A DNA stretch of 64,000 nt, taken from positions 1-64,000 of the forward strand of contig CAYYMT010000001.1 of NCBI GenBank assembly GCA_964472715.1. The letters are read 5' to 3'. Source of the stretch: JAFGTP01 sp964472715 (GTDB lineage Bacteria; Fidelibacterota; UBA2242; JAFGTP01). Shown here piece after piece: positions 27,015-35,457 of this stretch (position 1 is its first letter; the number at the start of each line of letters is the position of its first letter). Both the position numbers and the translations under genes were made by a program. The notes under the pieces were generated by a model. That model made no database searches. It saw nothing but the letters and a program-made list of their open reading frames with translations, and was not told the DNA's origin.

Positions 27015-29699
27015 ATGAAAAAAATTTGTATCTTAGCATTAACGATCATTACCGGAGGTATGCTGATGGCTTCTGAAAATTTTCAAACAAGTTTAGCGAC
27101 TAACTGGCAATTATTTTCATCTGAAAATATTGAACAAACAGGTGATGTAATTTCTACAATTACCTTTAAACCAATTGAATATTACCCAACTAATATTCCA
27201 AACACAGTAATGGCGACACTGGTGGAAAATGGCGAATATGAAAACATTTTCTTTGGAAAAAATCTCGAAAAAGTCGATAAATCCCGCTTTGAAAAGCACT
27301 GGTGGTACCGCAAAACCTTTGATTTCGATCAACAGGACATGGAAAATATTCAGTTGATCTTCCAGGGACTAAACTACAAAGCAAACATTTGGCTGAACGG
27401 AGAAAAAATCGGAGACTCCTCGAAAATTGAACAGTCTTTTCGTATATTCAATTTTAATGTTACCGGTAAACTCAAATCTAAAAATAATGTCCTGGCAGTC
27501 GAAATTATTCCTCCTGTAAAAGGTGATCTGGCAATCGGATTTGTAGACTGGAATCCCTGGCCCCCGGATAATAATATGGGGATTTGGCGACCCGTAAAGT
27601 TACAATTTTCACGTGCTGTTTCCATGGAAAAAACCTTTGTCCAAACCGACGTTAATACCACGACACTCGAAGAAGCTGACATAAAAATTTCAACTACAGT
27701 AAAAAATCATTCCGATAAAAATGAAACTGTCACCATTGCCGGAAAATTTGATAATATTTCTTTTTCCAAAAAACTGACCTTAAAGCCAAGTGAAAAACAA
27801 AAAGTAAATTTCTGTTCAAAGGATTATCCACAATTACATATAGAAAACCCAAAACTCTGGTGGCCCAATGGCCTGGGGGAACAACCCCTTTATGACCTGA
27901 AACTTACCGCAACCGCAAACAAAACCCTCTCTGATATGGAAACTGTGCGTTTTGGCGTCCGTGAATTTGGTGCTTACATGAACAATCTTGGTCATAAGCA
28001 ATACACCGTCAATGGCAAACGTGTCCTTATAAAAAGCGCCGGCTGGGTGGATGATATTTTTCTCAATGATACGGACCGGAAAGTCCGCGATCAACTGGCC
28101 TATGTCAAGCACATGAATCTCAATTCTGTCCGTCTGGAAGGCTTCTGGGGAAGCAGTAAAGCCCTTTATGAAGCAGCTGATGAACTGGGGCTGATGCTGA
28201 TGATCGGCTGGAGTTGTCACTGGGAATGGGAGGGCTATTGCGGTCGGCCTGAAACCCAATATCTCTCGATCCATACCAAAGAAGATCAGGCCCTTCATAC
28301 GCAAGCCTATATAGACCAGGTGGAATGGCTGAGAAATCATGCCGCCATTTTTACCTGGGTGTTTGGCAGTGACAAACTTCTTCGTCCTGAATTTGAAAAA
28401 TCACTGACGGCAGCAATTGTTGACGCCGATCCTACCCGTCCGGTTTTATCCACCTGCAAAATGATGGATTATGATGTGGCATACACAATGAAAAACAGTT
28501 GGAACTATGATGAGGTTGAAGATTACCCGGATTTCGACGGCTTCCCCAATAATCCAAACTATAGTGAAATCTCCGGCAATCCCGGCGTAAAGATGTCCGG
28601 CCCTTACGCTTACACACCGCCGAAATACTGGTATGAAAACCGTAAACTCGGCGGCGCTTACGGATTCAACACAGAGACCGGTCCCGGCGCTCAGGTTCCG
28701 CCTCTGGAATCCCTGAAAAAAATGATTCCCAAAGACAAACTCTGGCCGGTAACCAATGATGTTTTTCAATTCCATAATGGCAGGAATGAGTTTCAGACCC
28801 TTGACCGTTTTCTCAATGCCTTCAATAAAAAATATGGTGAATTTGACAATATCGATGAATTCGCAAGCTACTGTCAGTTATCCAATTACGAAACCATGCG
28901 TCCGATGTATGAAGCCTTCCAGGTGAACCGCCCGGTTGCCACAGGAATCGTGCAGTGGATGCTTAATTCCGCCTGGCCGGAAACCTTCTGGCAATTATAC
29001 GACTGGTATCTGATGCCCAATGGCGCTTTTTACGGGGCTTTGCATGGTTGCCGGCCGATAAATATCGCGTTCAATTATGACGACAGAAATATCTATGCTG
29101 TGAATGAAAAACTTCATGCCCTGGAAAACTTAAGGGCAGAAATTCAGGTATTCGATATTAATTCCAACCTACTGCTATCCCATGCGACAAAAGTCAGTAT
29201 TCCGGCCAATGAATCAGCATTGATATATGACATGCCGCATATTGAAGGACTTACAAAAACCTACTTCCTGTCCTTAAAATTAAAAAATGATCAGAATGAC
29301 CTGGTGGCTGATAATTTTTACTGGCTCTCAACCCGTGAAGCGGAACTGGATTATAAAAATTCCGTCTGGTTTTTCACACCAATGACGCAATACGAAGATT
29401 TCACAGCTCTTCGCAATATGGATAGAGTGAAAATTCAAGAGTCCCATAACTTTACGAAAACCAAAGAGGGAACTGAACTATCAGTGACGTTCGAAAATCC
29501 AAGCGATAAGATCGCCTTTTTTATTGAATCGAAAATTGTCGACAAACAAACCGGCGAATCAATCCTGCCGGTATTTTTCAGCGACAATTATATCTCTCTC
29601 CTGCCGGGAGAAAAACGAACACTTACGGCACATATAAATGGAAGGGATCTCAACGGGAAAACTCCGGTGTTCAAATACTCCGGGATAAACCTTAAATAA
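27015..29699 (+). CDS. GH2 glycoside hydrolase, exo-beta-D-glucosaminidase-like
   Basis: An exported enzyme of about 894 residues. A signal peptide (MKKICILALTIITGGMLMAS) is followed by a GH2 sugar-binding domain (WYRKTFDFD, FQGLNYKANIWLNG), an immunoglobulin-like domain and the TIM barrel. In the barrel, GSD near residue 453 has Asp where most GH2 enzymes have the acid/base Glu, and GFNTETGPG near 555 carries the nucleophile Glu. This pairing and the later GPYAYTPPKYWY segment match exo-beta-D-glucosaminidases such as CsxA. It would cut glucosamine from chitosan-type chains. An insertion of about 30 residues lies between the catalytic residues. The ATG at 27015 has AAGGG six bases before it. 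Confidence 0.85.
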   Translation: MKKICILALTIITGGMLMASENFQTSLATNWQLFSSENIEQTGDVISTITFKPIEYYPTNIPNTVMATLVENGEYENIFFGKNLEKVDKSRFEKHWWYRKTFDFDQQDMENIQLIFQGLNYKANIWLNGEKIGDSSKIEQSFRIFNFNVTGKLKSKNNVLAVEIIPPVKGDLAIGFVDWNPWPPDNNMGIWRPVKLQFSRAVSMEKTFVQTDVNTTTLEEADIKISTTVKNHSDKNETVTIAGKFDNISFSKKLTLKPSEKQKVNFCSKDYPQLHIENPKLWWPNGLGEQPLYDLKLTATANKTLSDMETVRFGVREFGAYMNNLGHKQYTVNGKRVLIKSAGWVDDIFLNDTDRKVRDQLAYVKHMNLNSVRLEGFWGSSKALYEAADELGLMLMIGWSCHWEWEGYCGRPETQYLSIHTKEDQALHTQAYIDQVEWLRNHAAIFTWVFGSDKLLRPEFEKSLTAAIVDADPTRPVLSTCKMMDYDVAYTMKNSWNYDEVEDYPDFDGFPNNPNYSEISGNPGVKMSGPYAYTPPKYWYENRKLGGAYGFNTETGPGAQVPPLESLKKMIPKDKLWPVTNDVFQFHNGRNEFQTLDRFLNAFNKKYGEFDNIDEFASYCQLSNYETMRPMYEAFQVNRPVATGIVQWMLNSAWPETFWQLYDWYLMPNGAFYGALHGCRPINIAFNYDDRNIYAVNEKLHALENLRAEIQVFDINSNLLLSHATKVSIPANESALIYDMPHIEGLTKTYFLSLKLKNDQNDLVADNFYWLSTREAELDYKNSVWFFTPMTQYEDFTALRNMDRVKIQESHNFTKTKEGTELSVTFENPSDKIAFFIESKIVDKQTGESILPVFFSDNYISLLPGEKRTLTAHINGRDLNGKTPVFKYSGINLK

Positions 29700-29725
29700 A
29701 AGAATCCTTTTGTCGCACCACTAAC

Positions 29726-29760
29726 AGAAAGGCGGTTGTTAATAGCCGCCTTTCTTCTAT
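29726..29760. terminator. Bidirectional terminator between GH2 and glycerate kinase genes
   Basis: AGAAAGGCGG (29726-29735) pairs with CCGCCTTTCT (29746-29755) over a ten-base loop, followed by a T-rich tail. The two flanking genes converge on it. Confidence 0.8.
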
Positions 29761-30857
29761 TTTGGATGTTTATGGAAAACCTGTGAAATTGCCTGTGGTA
29801 AATATTTTTTAGGATTTTTAATAGTATCCTCGGAATCGTCAAAATCAATCAATTGTATAACTTCTTGAAAATCAGAACTATCAGCAGAATCATACTTTCC
29901 AAAAATACCGGTCACCGGTTTATTTTGATTCCGGCAGCGGGATACTATTTCCGCGATGATCTTTCCCTGTCCCGATTGCTCATCAAATTTTCCTTCGCCG
30001 GTCAGGACATGATCGACATCCTTTAGAATATCATCAAATCCTAAAGTATCAAGAACAAGGTTACTGCCGGAAACCAACTGCGCATCCAGAAAAGCGATTA
30101 AACCCGCTCCCAGTCCGCCGGCGGCCCCGGCACCCGGAATATTTTTAATATTGCGGCACAGGTTTGTTTGAAACAGACTGCTTAAATTTTCCATATTTCT
30201 TTCCAGAATTGGCAGGTCTTTTTTTGTGGCGCCCTTTTGTTCCGCATAGGTAAAAACCGCGCCCCTTTTGCCCAATAACGGATTATTGACATCGCAGGCG
30301 ACGTTGATTTTCAGGACCGGCAGAATTGGCGCTTTGATCTCTGCTATTTTTCCTATTAAATGACCAGTCATTTTTTCATCGATCCGATTGCCCTGCTTAT
30401 CATAAAATTCAAATCCCAGCGCCTGTGCCATTCCGGCGCCGCCGTCACAGGTGGCGGAACCGCCAATTCCCAAAACAAAATTTGTAATGCCCCGGTCAAC
30501 AGAATTCCTGATGATTTCACCCAATCCATATGTCGTCGTTTTTAAAGGATTTTTTTTCCTGTCTGACAATAATTGCAGGCCGGCGGCATGTGCCATTTCT
30601 ATATAAGCTGTGTCATCTTTGATACCATAGGCGGCATGAACCGGATTTCCGAGGGGCCCGGCAACATCCAGTTCTATTCGTTGCATGGAAATATTATTCA
30701 TCATAATTTCCAGAAAATGCTCTCCTCCGTCGGACACCGGTAAAGTCAATATCTCAATTTCCGGCCATTTCCTGTGGATTTCATCAGCAAGAAATTCACA
30801 CAAATCAATCGCGTTGATACTTTCCTTAAAAGAATCAAAAGCAAGTAGTAGTTTCAT
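29757..30857 (-). CDS. Glycerate kinase (GlxK/GarK family)
   Basis: Phosphorylates D-glycerate in the cytoplasm, using ATP, as a way of feeding glycolysis. The 366-residue length and motifs fit the family: AFDSFKESINA at the start, PVSDGGEHF near residue 43, IGGSATCDGGAGMAQALGF in the middle, GAGAAGGLGAGL further on and LTGEGKFDEQSGQGK near residue 275. The start codon overlaps the stop of the upstream SDR gene (ATGA), so they are coupled. 2-phosphoglycerate is the usual product of this subfamily, but this is not visible in the sequence. Confidence 0.93.
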   Translation of the reverse strand: MKLLLAFDSFKESINAIDLCEFLADEIHRKWPEIEILTLPVSDGGEHFLEIMMNNISMQRIELDVAGPLGNPVHAAYGIKDDTAYIEMAHAAGLQLLSDRKKNPLKTTTYGLGEIIRNSVDRGITNFVLGIGGSATCDGGAGMAQALGFEFYDKQGNRIDEKMTGHLIGKIAEIKAPILPVLKINVACDVNNPLLGKRGAVFTYAEQKGATKKDLPILERNMENLSSLFQTNLCRNIKNIPGAGAAGGLGAGLIAFLDAQLVSGSNLVLDTLGFDDILKDVDHVLTGEGKFDEQSGQGKIIAEIVSRCRNQNKPVTGIFGKYDSADSSDFQEVIQLIDFDDSEDTIKNPKKYLPQAISQVFHKHPK

Positions 30858-31633
30858 TTTTGTTTCGATAATTGGTGAACGGTTTTCAAAATGAGTTTTC
30901 GCGGTAATAACCGGTTGGAAAAGGCCATGATCTTGTTCATCAACCCGTGGACAGCCAGTCGTTTTCCTTTCATCATGGCATTAATCCCGTATGCTGCCAC
31001 TTCTCCGGCGTCAGCAATTTTCGTTTGTTTGAAAAGTCCCGAATTCCCCAGTTCGGCATTGTCTTTAAAACCGGTTCCCGTGGGTCCGGGGCAAAGTGTT
31101 GTAATCGTCACATTGCTGCTGCTGATTTCCTCGGCAATCGCCTCCGACAGATAGAGTACAAAACTTTTGGTCGCATAATAAACAGCCATCAATGGGCCGG
31201 GCTGAAAAGCAGCGGTTGAAGCGACATTCATGATCCGTCCCTCATTTCTTTTCAGCATATCTTTCAGGAATAATTTGGTCAGCCAGGTCAGGGCAATAAT
31301 ATTGAGCTGAATCATATCATATTCCTTTTCCCAGTCGGTTTCGGTAAACCTGCCATAATATCCAAAACCCGCATTATTGATCAAATAATCAATCTGTATA
31401 TTTTCAAGTCTGACAATGTCATAGATGTCCTTTGCCGAGTCAATTTCACTCAGGTCGCGGATAATATTGAAAACTTTGATATTATGTTCTGCTTCCAGAT
31501 CGATCTTCATTTTTTCCAAAACATGTTCGCTGCGGGCGACCAGCACCAGGTTGATATTTTTTGCGGCCAGGATCTTTGCCATTTCATATCCTATTCCTCC
31601 GCTGGCGCCTGTAATTAATGCGGTTTTTGACAT
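30854..31633 (-). CDS. Short-chain dehydrogenase/reductase
   Basis: A 259-residue NAD(P)-dependent oxidoreductase. Seen: the nucleotide-binding GASGGIG motif close to the N-terminus, NNAGFG, the catalytic Ser in MNVASTAAF and the YxxxK pair in YYATKSF. It resembles the DltE/YqjQ type. The ATG at 31633 has a strong AAGGAGGT seven bases upstream. It is coupled to the following glycerate kinase gene, so it may reduce or oxidise a related small acid (for example hydroxypyruvate or tartronate semialdehyde), but the substrate is not known. Confidence 0.9.
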   Translation of the reverse strand: MSKTALITGASGGIGYEMAKILAAKNINLVLVARSEHVLEKMKIDLEAEHNIKVFNIIRDLSEIDSAKDIYDIVRLENIQIDYLINNAGFGYYGRFTETDWEKEYDMIQLNIIALTWLTKLFLKDMLKRNEGRIMNVASTAAFQPGPLMAVYYATKSFVLYLSEAIAEEISSSNVTITTLCPGPTGTGFKDNAELGNSGLFKQTKIADAGEVAAYGINAMMKGKRLAVHGLMNKIMAFSNRLLPRKLILKTVHQLSKQK

Positions 31634-31685
31634 CTGCCTACCTCCTTTTTTAATTCCTTCGTTCACCTGTAATTTCTTTATTCTA

Positions 31686-32138
31686 TCAGGATTTATTATC
31701 CAGCAATGTGTTCATTTTTTTTATGTTATTCACCAGCCGTTGAATGATCTTATCCTTGATTTTATTTTTTATGGAAAGATGAAGTCGTTCCATGACAATA
31801 TCATCAATTTTCATTACCAGGGAATCTTCATTGGCTATCACCGTTGCCGATCTGGGCTCGCGGGTCAGGAAAGACATTTCCCCAAAAAAACTGCCGGCGT
31901 TAATTCTTTTGACAATATTATTGTCCGTTACAATCGAGACGGAGCCTGACAGGACAATATAGAAATCAAAATCCCGCTTTCCTTTACGGATTATGGGTTC
32001 GGCTTTATCATACAGAAAAACTTCGGTTTCCCGAATCAGCATCCGTCGCAAATCCAGTTTTGAAAAATTCTCAAAAAAATCCAGCCGTGACATTATATTG
32101 AGCATTTTTTCCGTATCAATAGTAATATTTTTTGGCAT
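31686..32138 (-). CDS. Cyclic nucleotide-binding domain protein
   Basis: A 150-residue protein that is almost entirely one cNMP-binding beta-roll. The phosphate-binding cassette FGEMSFLTREPRSATV keeps the Glu and Arg that hold a cyclic nucleotide, so binding is likely. There is no DNA-binding helix-turn-helix; the C-terminal helices (NKIKDKIIQRLVNNIKKMN) are amphipathic. It may therefore act through protein contact rather than as a transcription factor. It sits 52 nt upstream of the SDR-glycerate kinase pair on the same strand. Confidence 0.85.
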   Translation of the reverse strand: MPKNITIDTEKMLNIMSRLDFFENFSKLDLRRMLIRETEVFLYDKAEPIIRKGKRDFDFYIVLSGSVSIVTDNNIVKRINAGSFFGEMSFLTREPRSATVIANEDSLVMKIDDIVMERLHLSIKNKIKDKIIQRLVNNIKKMNTLLDNKS

Positions 32139-32318
32139 ATAAGACTATCCTGTTTTTGAGTTTAAATATTCACATAATTCCGGTCATTATCAAGAACCAA
32201 TTTATCGGTGCCGCCGGTCACCAAAAATAAATAGAAATAATATCCTTTTTCATTGCTTGTTACGTGAATGATTAATATTTTTGTCAGCGAGGAAATTAAC
32301 AATGAGGGGAATATTATA

Positions 32319-34013
32319 ATGGACTTTATTCATCGTTTTCTAACAAGTTTTGCTGATCTGATCTGGGCAACACCGGAATTTTTTCCACTGATGGTTGTCT
32401 TACTGATTTTTACCGGTTTTTTAATGACAATTAAGACGAGATTTATCCAGTTCCGGAAATTCTTTCACGGCTGGAAAGTGATGTTCGGTGTGTATGATGA
32501 TCCGGAAGATCAGGGAGAAATCTCCTCTTTTCAGGCTATTTCCGCGGCCCTGTCCGCAACGGTGGGAATTGGTAACATTGCCGGTGTGGCGACCGCCATT
32601 CACTATGGTGGCCCCGGCGCTTTATTCTGGATGTGGATCACCGCGATCTTAGGCATGTCGCTTAAATTCGCCGAAATAACCCTGGCGATCAAGTTTCGTA
32701 GTATCGATCGCGACGGTGAAGTTGCCGGCGGTCCCATGTATTACATTGAAAAGGGATTAGGCAAAAACTGGAAATGGATGGCCGTGGTTTTTGGCGGCGC
32801 TGTAATGCTGTCAGCATTAGCCACAGGAAATACGATTCAATCTTTTACAGTGGCCGACCAGTTCCGTTCCGTTTTTAATATTCCCACCTGGATCACCGGA
32901 CTGGTGGTGGCTTCCCTCGTCGGTATGGTTGTCCTGGGCGGCATTAAGCGGATCGGCCGGGTGGCTTCAATTTTAGCTCCCGGAATGTGTATTATCTATA
33001 TTGTCGGTGGCTTGGTAATCTTAGCCCTGAATATCACGGAAATTCCCGATACTTTTGCACTGATTTTTCGATCCGCCTTTTCAAAAACAGCAAAGATCGG
33101 CGGGTTTGCCGGCAGCGGATTTTTATTCATGATGATGTGGGGTATCAAGCGCGGGTTGTTCTCCAATGAGGCCGGTCAGGGCAGCGCGCCGATTGTATTC
33201 GCCGCCGCCAAAAGCAGCGAACATGTCAGAGACGGTATTTTGTCCATGCTGGGGCCCTTTATCGACACCCTCAGTGTTTGTACCATTACCGGATTAGTGA
33301 TCGTTATAACAGGCGTCTGGCAGGATAAAGATGATGTGGTATTGCCAATCAACACCCAGGCAAACCTGCAGATCATTACAGCCGATTCACAGGTTGCTGA
33401 AAATTCCGAAATTGACGGCGAATTGCTGGCCAGTACAACTGTCCCTGTCTCTGATGGTATTGCAAAAAATATTTATTTTGTGCGGAATCATTCAATTGTA
33501 GAAGCAGCTCTGGTTCTGCTTGATGATAAACCTTTCAGTGGAGAATTGATACTGAATAAGAATGGCAATGTTACCAATGATTTTGATGAAAACCTGGTAT
33601 TACAGGGAAAAATGATGAAAAACGGTTCCCCCCTGACCACCTGGGCTTTTAAACGGGGATTAGCGCCTGTTGCCGGTGATTATGGTGGCTACCTGATCAC
33701 GATCTCGGTGTTCTTTTTTGCCATCTCCACAACAATTTCCTGGTCTTATTACGGGAACCGTGGCGCCTTTTATCTCTGGGGCCATAAAGTGAGCGAAATA
33801 TACAAATGGATTTTCGTGATCATGGTCTTTTTCGGGGCTATTGTTTCTTTGGAAACTGTCTGGGCTTTCGGTGATGTGGCCATTGGGTTTATGGCGATTC
33901 CGAATCTGATTGCTTTGATCTTGCTGTCCAATGTGGTAAAAAAAGATACCGCCGACTACACCGCCCGTAAACATTTAACCTATAAAGAAAAATTGCAACA
34001 AAGACAAAAATAA
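32319..34013 (+). CDS. Sodium:amino acid symporter, AGCS (alanine/glycine) family
   Basis: Imports alanine, glycine or a similar amino acid with sodium. The protein has about ten membrane helices and the AGCS signature TVGIGNIAGVATAIHYGGPGALFWMW (split across the N-terminal region). At about 564 residues it is 100 or so longer than most family members. The excess is a hydrophilic beta-rich insert, residues about 333-440, between GLVIVITGVW and WAFKRGLAP, which should face the periplasm. The ATG at 32319 has GAGGGG nine bases upstream; the longer frame starting at 32268 has no such site. Confidence 0.92.
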   Translation: MDFIHRFLTSFADLIWATPEFFPLMVVLLIFTGFLMTIKTRFIQFRKFFHGWKVMFGVYDDPEDQGEISSFQAISAALSATVGIGNIAGVATAIHYGGPGALFWMWITAILGMSLKFAEITLAIKFRSIDRDGEVAGGPMYYIEKGLGKNWKWMAVVFGGAVMLSALATGNTIQSFTVADQFRSVFNIPTWITGLVVASLVGMVVLGGIKRIGRVASILAPGMCIIYIVGGLVILALNITEIPDTFALIFRSAFSKTAKIGGFAGSGFLFMMMWGIKRGLFSNEAGQGSAPIVFAAAKSSEHVRDGILSMLGPFIDTLSVCTITGLVIVITGVWQDKDDVVLPINTQANLQIITADSQVAENSEIDGELLASTTVPVSDGIAKNIYFVRNHSIVEAALVLLDDKPFSGELILNKNGNVTNDFDENLVLQGKMMKNGSPLTTWAFKRGLAPVAGDYGGYLITISVFFFAISTTISWSYYGNRGAFYLWGHKVSEIYKWIFVIMVFFGAIVSLETVWAFGDVAIGFMAIPNLIALILLSNVVKKDTADYTARKHLTYKEKLQQRQK

Positions 34014-34040
34014 ATTAATTTCAAAATGATCTTTCAAATA

Positions 34041-34074
34041 AAAAGCGGCAATTTCGGTTGTCGCTTTTCTTTAT
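34041..34074 (+). terminator. Rho-independent terminator after the AGCS symporter gene
   Basis: AAAAGCGGCAA (34041-34051) pairs with TTGTCGCTTTT (34058-34068, one G-T pair) over a six-base loop, followed by a T-rich tail. Confidence 0.8.
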
Positions 34075-34093
34075 TAACAACAGGGAGTCGCAA

Positions 34094-34864
34094 ATGAATA
34101 CCGGTTACATAAGAAATATTCTGCAGGAAACCGGCCGGGAAGCCGCCGGATTTATCAGAAATAATGCCGCTGATTTCGGTGATAAAAAATTCAAGGGACG
34201 GGTGGATATGGTAACGGATATTGATCTGGGCGCCGAAAAGATCATTTTAAATAAAATCCGGCAACACTTTCCTGACCACTCAATCGTTACAGAGGAATCC
34301 GATAACAAGGATACTTCTTCGAATTATCGCTGGATCATTGACCCTCTGGACGGGACCACAAATTTTGTCCATTCCTTTCCTTTTGTGGCGGTATCAATTG
34401 GACTTGAGTACAGAAGTGAAATGATCATGGGAATCGTGTATAATCCGTTTATGCGGGAGTATTTTTTTGCGGAGAAAGACAAAGGCGCCTTTTTAAATGA
34501 TAAACCCATCCATGTTTCCGGCAATAAAACATTAAAAGCATCCCTCCTGTCAACGGGTTTCCCCTATGACCTCTCAAAGCATTTTGAACGCAATATGCAG
34601 CTTTTCAGCAAAATCTACCGGAAAACCCAGGGCATTCGCAGAGCCGGTTCGGCGGCGCTGGACTTATGCTATGTGGCTTGTGGAAGGTTTGACGGATTCT
34701 GGGAGTATGACCTCAATCCCTGGGATGTTGCGGCCGGATCGCTAATTGTCAGCGAAGCCGGAGGAAAACTTTCAAATTTTAGCGGTGATAACCTGGATAT
34801 CTATAGTGATGAGATCATGGCGACAAATGGATTGATCCACAAGGAATTACTGGAAAATTTTTAG
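34094..34864 (+). CDS. Inositol monophosphatase family protein (SuhB-like)
   Basis: A magnesium-dependent sugar phosphatase of 256 residues. Metal-binding motifs are complete: an EES segment (SIVTEESDNK), DPLDGTTNFVHSFP and, near the C-terminus, WDVAAGSLIVSEAGG. It may act on myo-inositol phosphate or another phosphate ester; relatives also include PAP (CysQ-type) phosphatases, and the DPLDGTTNF motif fits the SuhB type better. The ATG at 34094 is favoured: GGGAG lies seven bases upstream and the longer frame (34058) starts inside the terminator hairpin of the previous gene. Confidence 0.9.
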   Translation: MNTGYIRNILQETGREAAGFIRNNAADFGDKKFKGRVDMVTDIDLGAEKIILNKIRQHFPDHSIVTEESDNKDTSSNYRWIIDPLDGTTNFVHSFPFVAVSIGLEYRSEMIMGIVYNPFMREYFFAEKDKGAFLNDKPIHVSGNKTLKASLLSTGFPYDLSKHFERNMQLFSKIYRKTQGIRRAGSAALDLCYVACGRFDGFWEYDLNPWDVAAGSLIVSEAGGKLSNFSGDNLDIYSDEIMATNGLIHKELLENF

Positions 34865-34876
34865 CACAATCCTGAA

Positions 34877-35266
34877 TTAATTACTCTTAACAGTATTCGC
34901 GATATTATTGATCGCCTCCTCTATTAAGGAAATATCTGTTACAGGCTTGAAAAAAATTTCATTATAAACCTGGTCAAGATTGACAATTTTTTCCGATACA
35001 GTGAATTCTGTTGATCCGGTGTAAATAATATAGCCGAGATGAGGATTTTCCTGGTAAGTTTGTTCGATAAATACATCGCCGTCAATACCGGGCAGGCGTA
35101 AGTCAACAATAACAACATCGACTTGCTCGTCTTTAATTTTTTGCAGGGCATCTTCAGCGGTTTCAGAAGTTAAAACATTATAACCGCAATCTTCCAAATA
35201 GGAAAAAAGACTGAACCGTACTGCTTCGTCATCATCCAAAACAAGAATTGATATCTCTTGCGTCAT
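34877..35266 (-). CDS. Single-domain response regulator (receiver domain)
   Basis: A 129-residue CheY-like protein without an output domain. The acidic pocket DDD (11-13), phospho-acceptor Asp55 (VIVDLRLPG), Thr83 and Lys107 (FFKP) are all present, so it should be phosphorylated. No histidine kinase lies next to it. It converges with the inositol monophosphatase gene, leaving 12 bases between them. A role in chemotaxis or a phosphorelay is possible. Confidence 0.92.
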   Translation of the reverse strand: MTQEISILVLDDDEAVRFSLFSYLEDCGYNVLTSETAEDALQKIKDEQVDVVIVDLRLPGIDGDVFIEQTYQENPHLGYIIYTGSTEFTVSEKIVNLDQVYNEIFFKPVTDISLIEEAINNIANTVKSN

Positions 35267-35342
35267 GCTAACCTACTCCTTTATCAGCAAATTACTGCTT
35301 TTAATTATCGACATATAAGTGCGTAAGATTAATTATTTTATT

Positions 35343-35400
35343 AAAAAAAAACAATAAAAATCTTATTCTGTAATAAAATAATGAATTTTATTGTTTTTTA
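35343..35400 (-). terminator. AT-rich terminator-like stem after the GH97 gene
   Basis: AAAAAACAATAAAA and TTTTATTGTTTTTT face each other around a 25-base AT-rich centre, with A and T runs on both sides. It could end the GH97 transcript on the minus strand. The arms are weak because they contain almost no GC. Confidence 0.45.
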
Positions 35401-35457
35401 TTAAATTTGTATTAAAATTATATAAATTTTCAGTCAGTAACTATTTCCGGACATTCC

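Noticed and set aside
34094..34864. PAP phosphatase (CysQ) linked to the sulfotransferases
   Set aside because: The motifs fit the SuhB-type inositol monophosphatase better, and it is far from the sulfotransferase genes.
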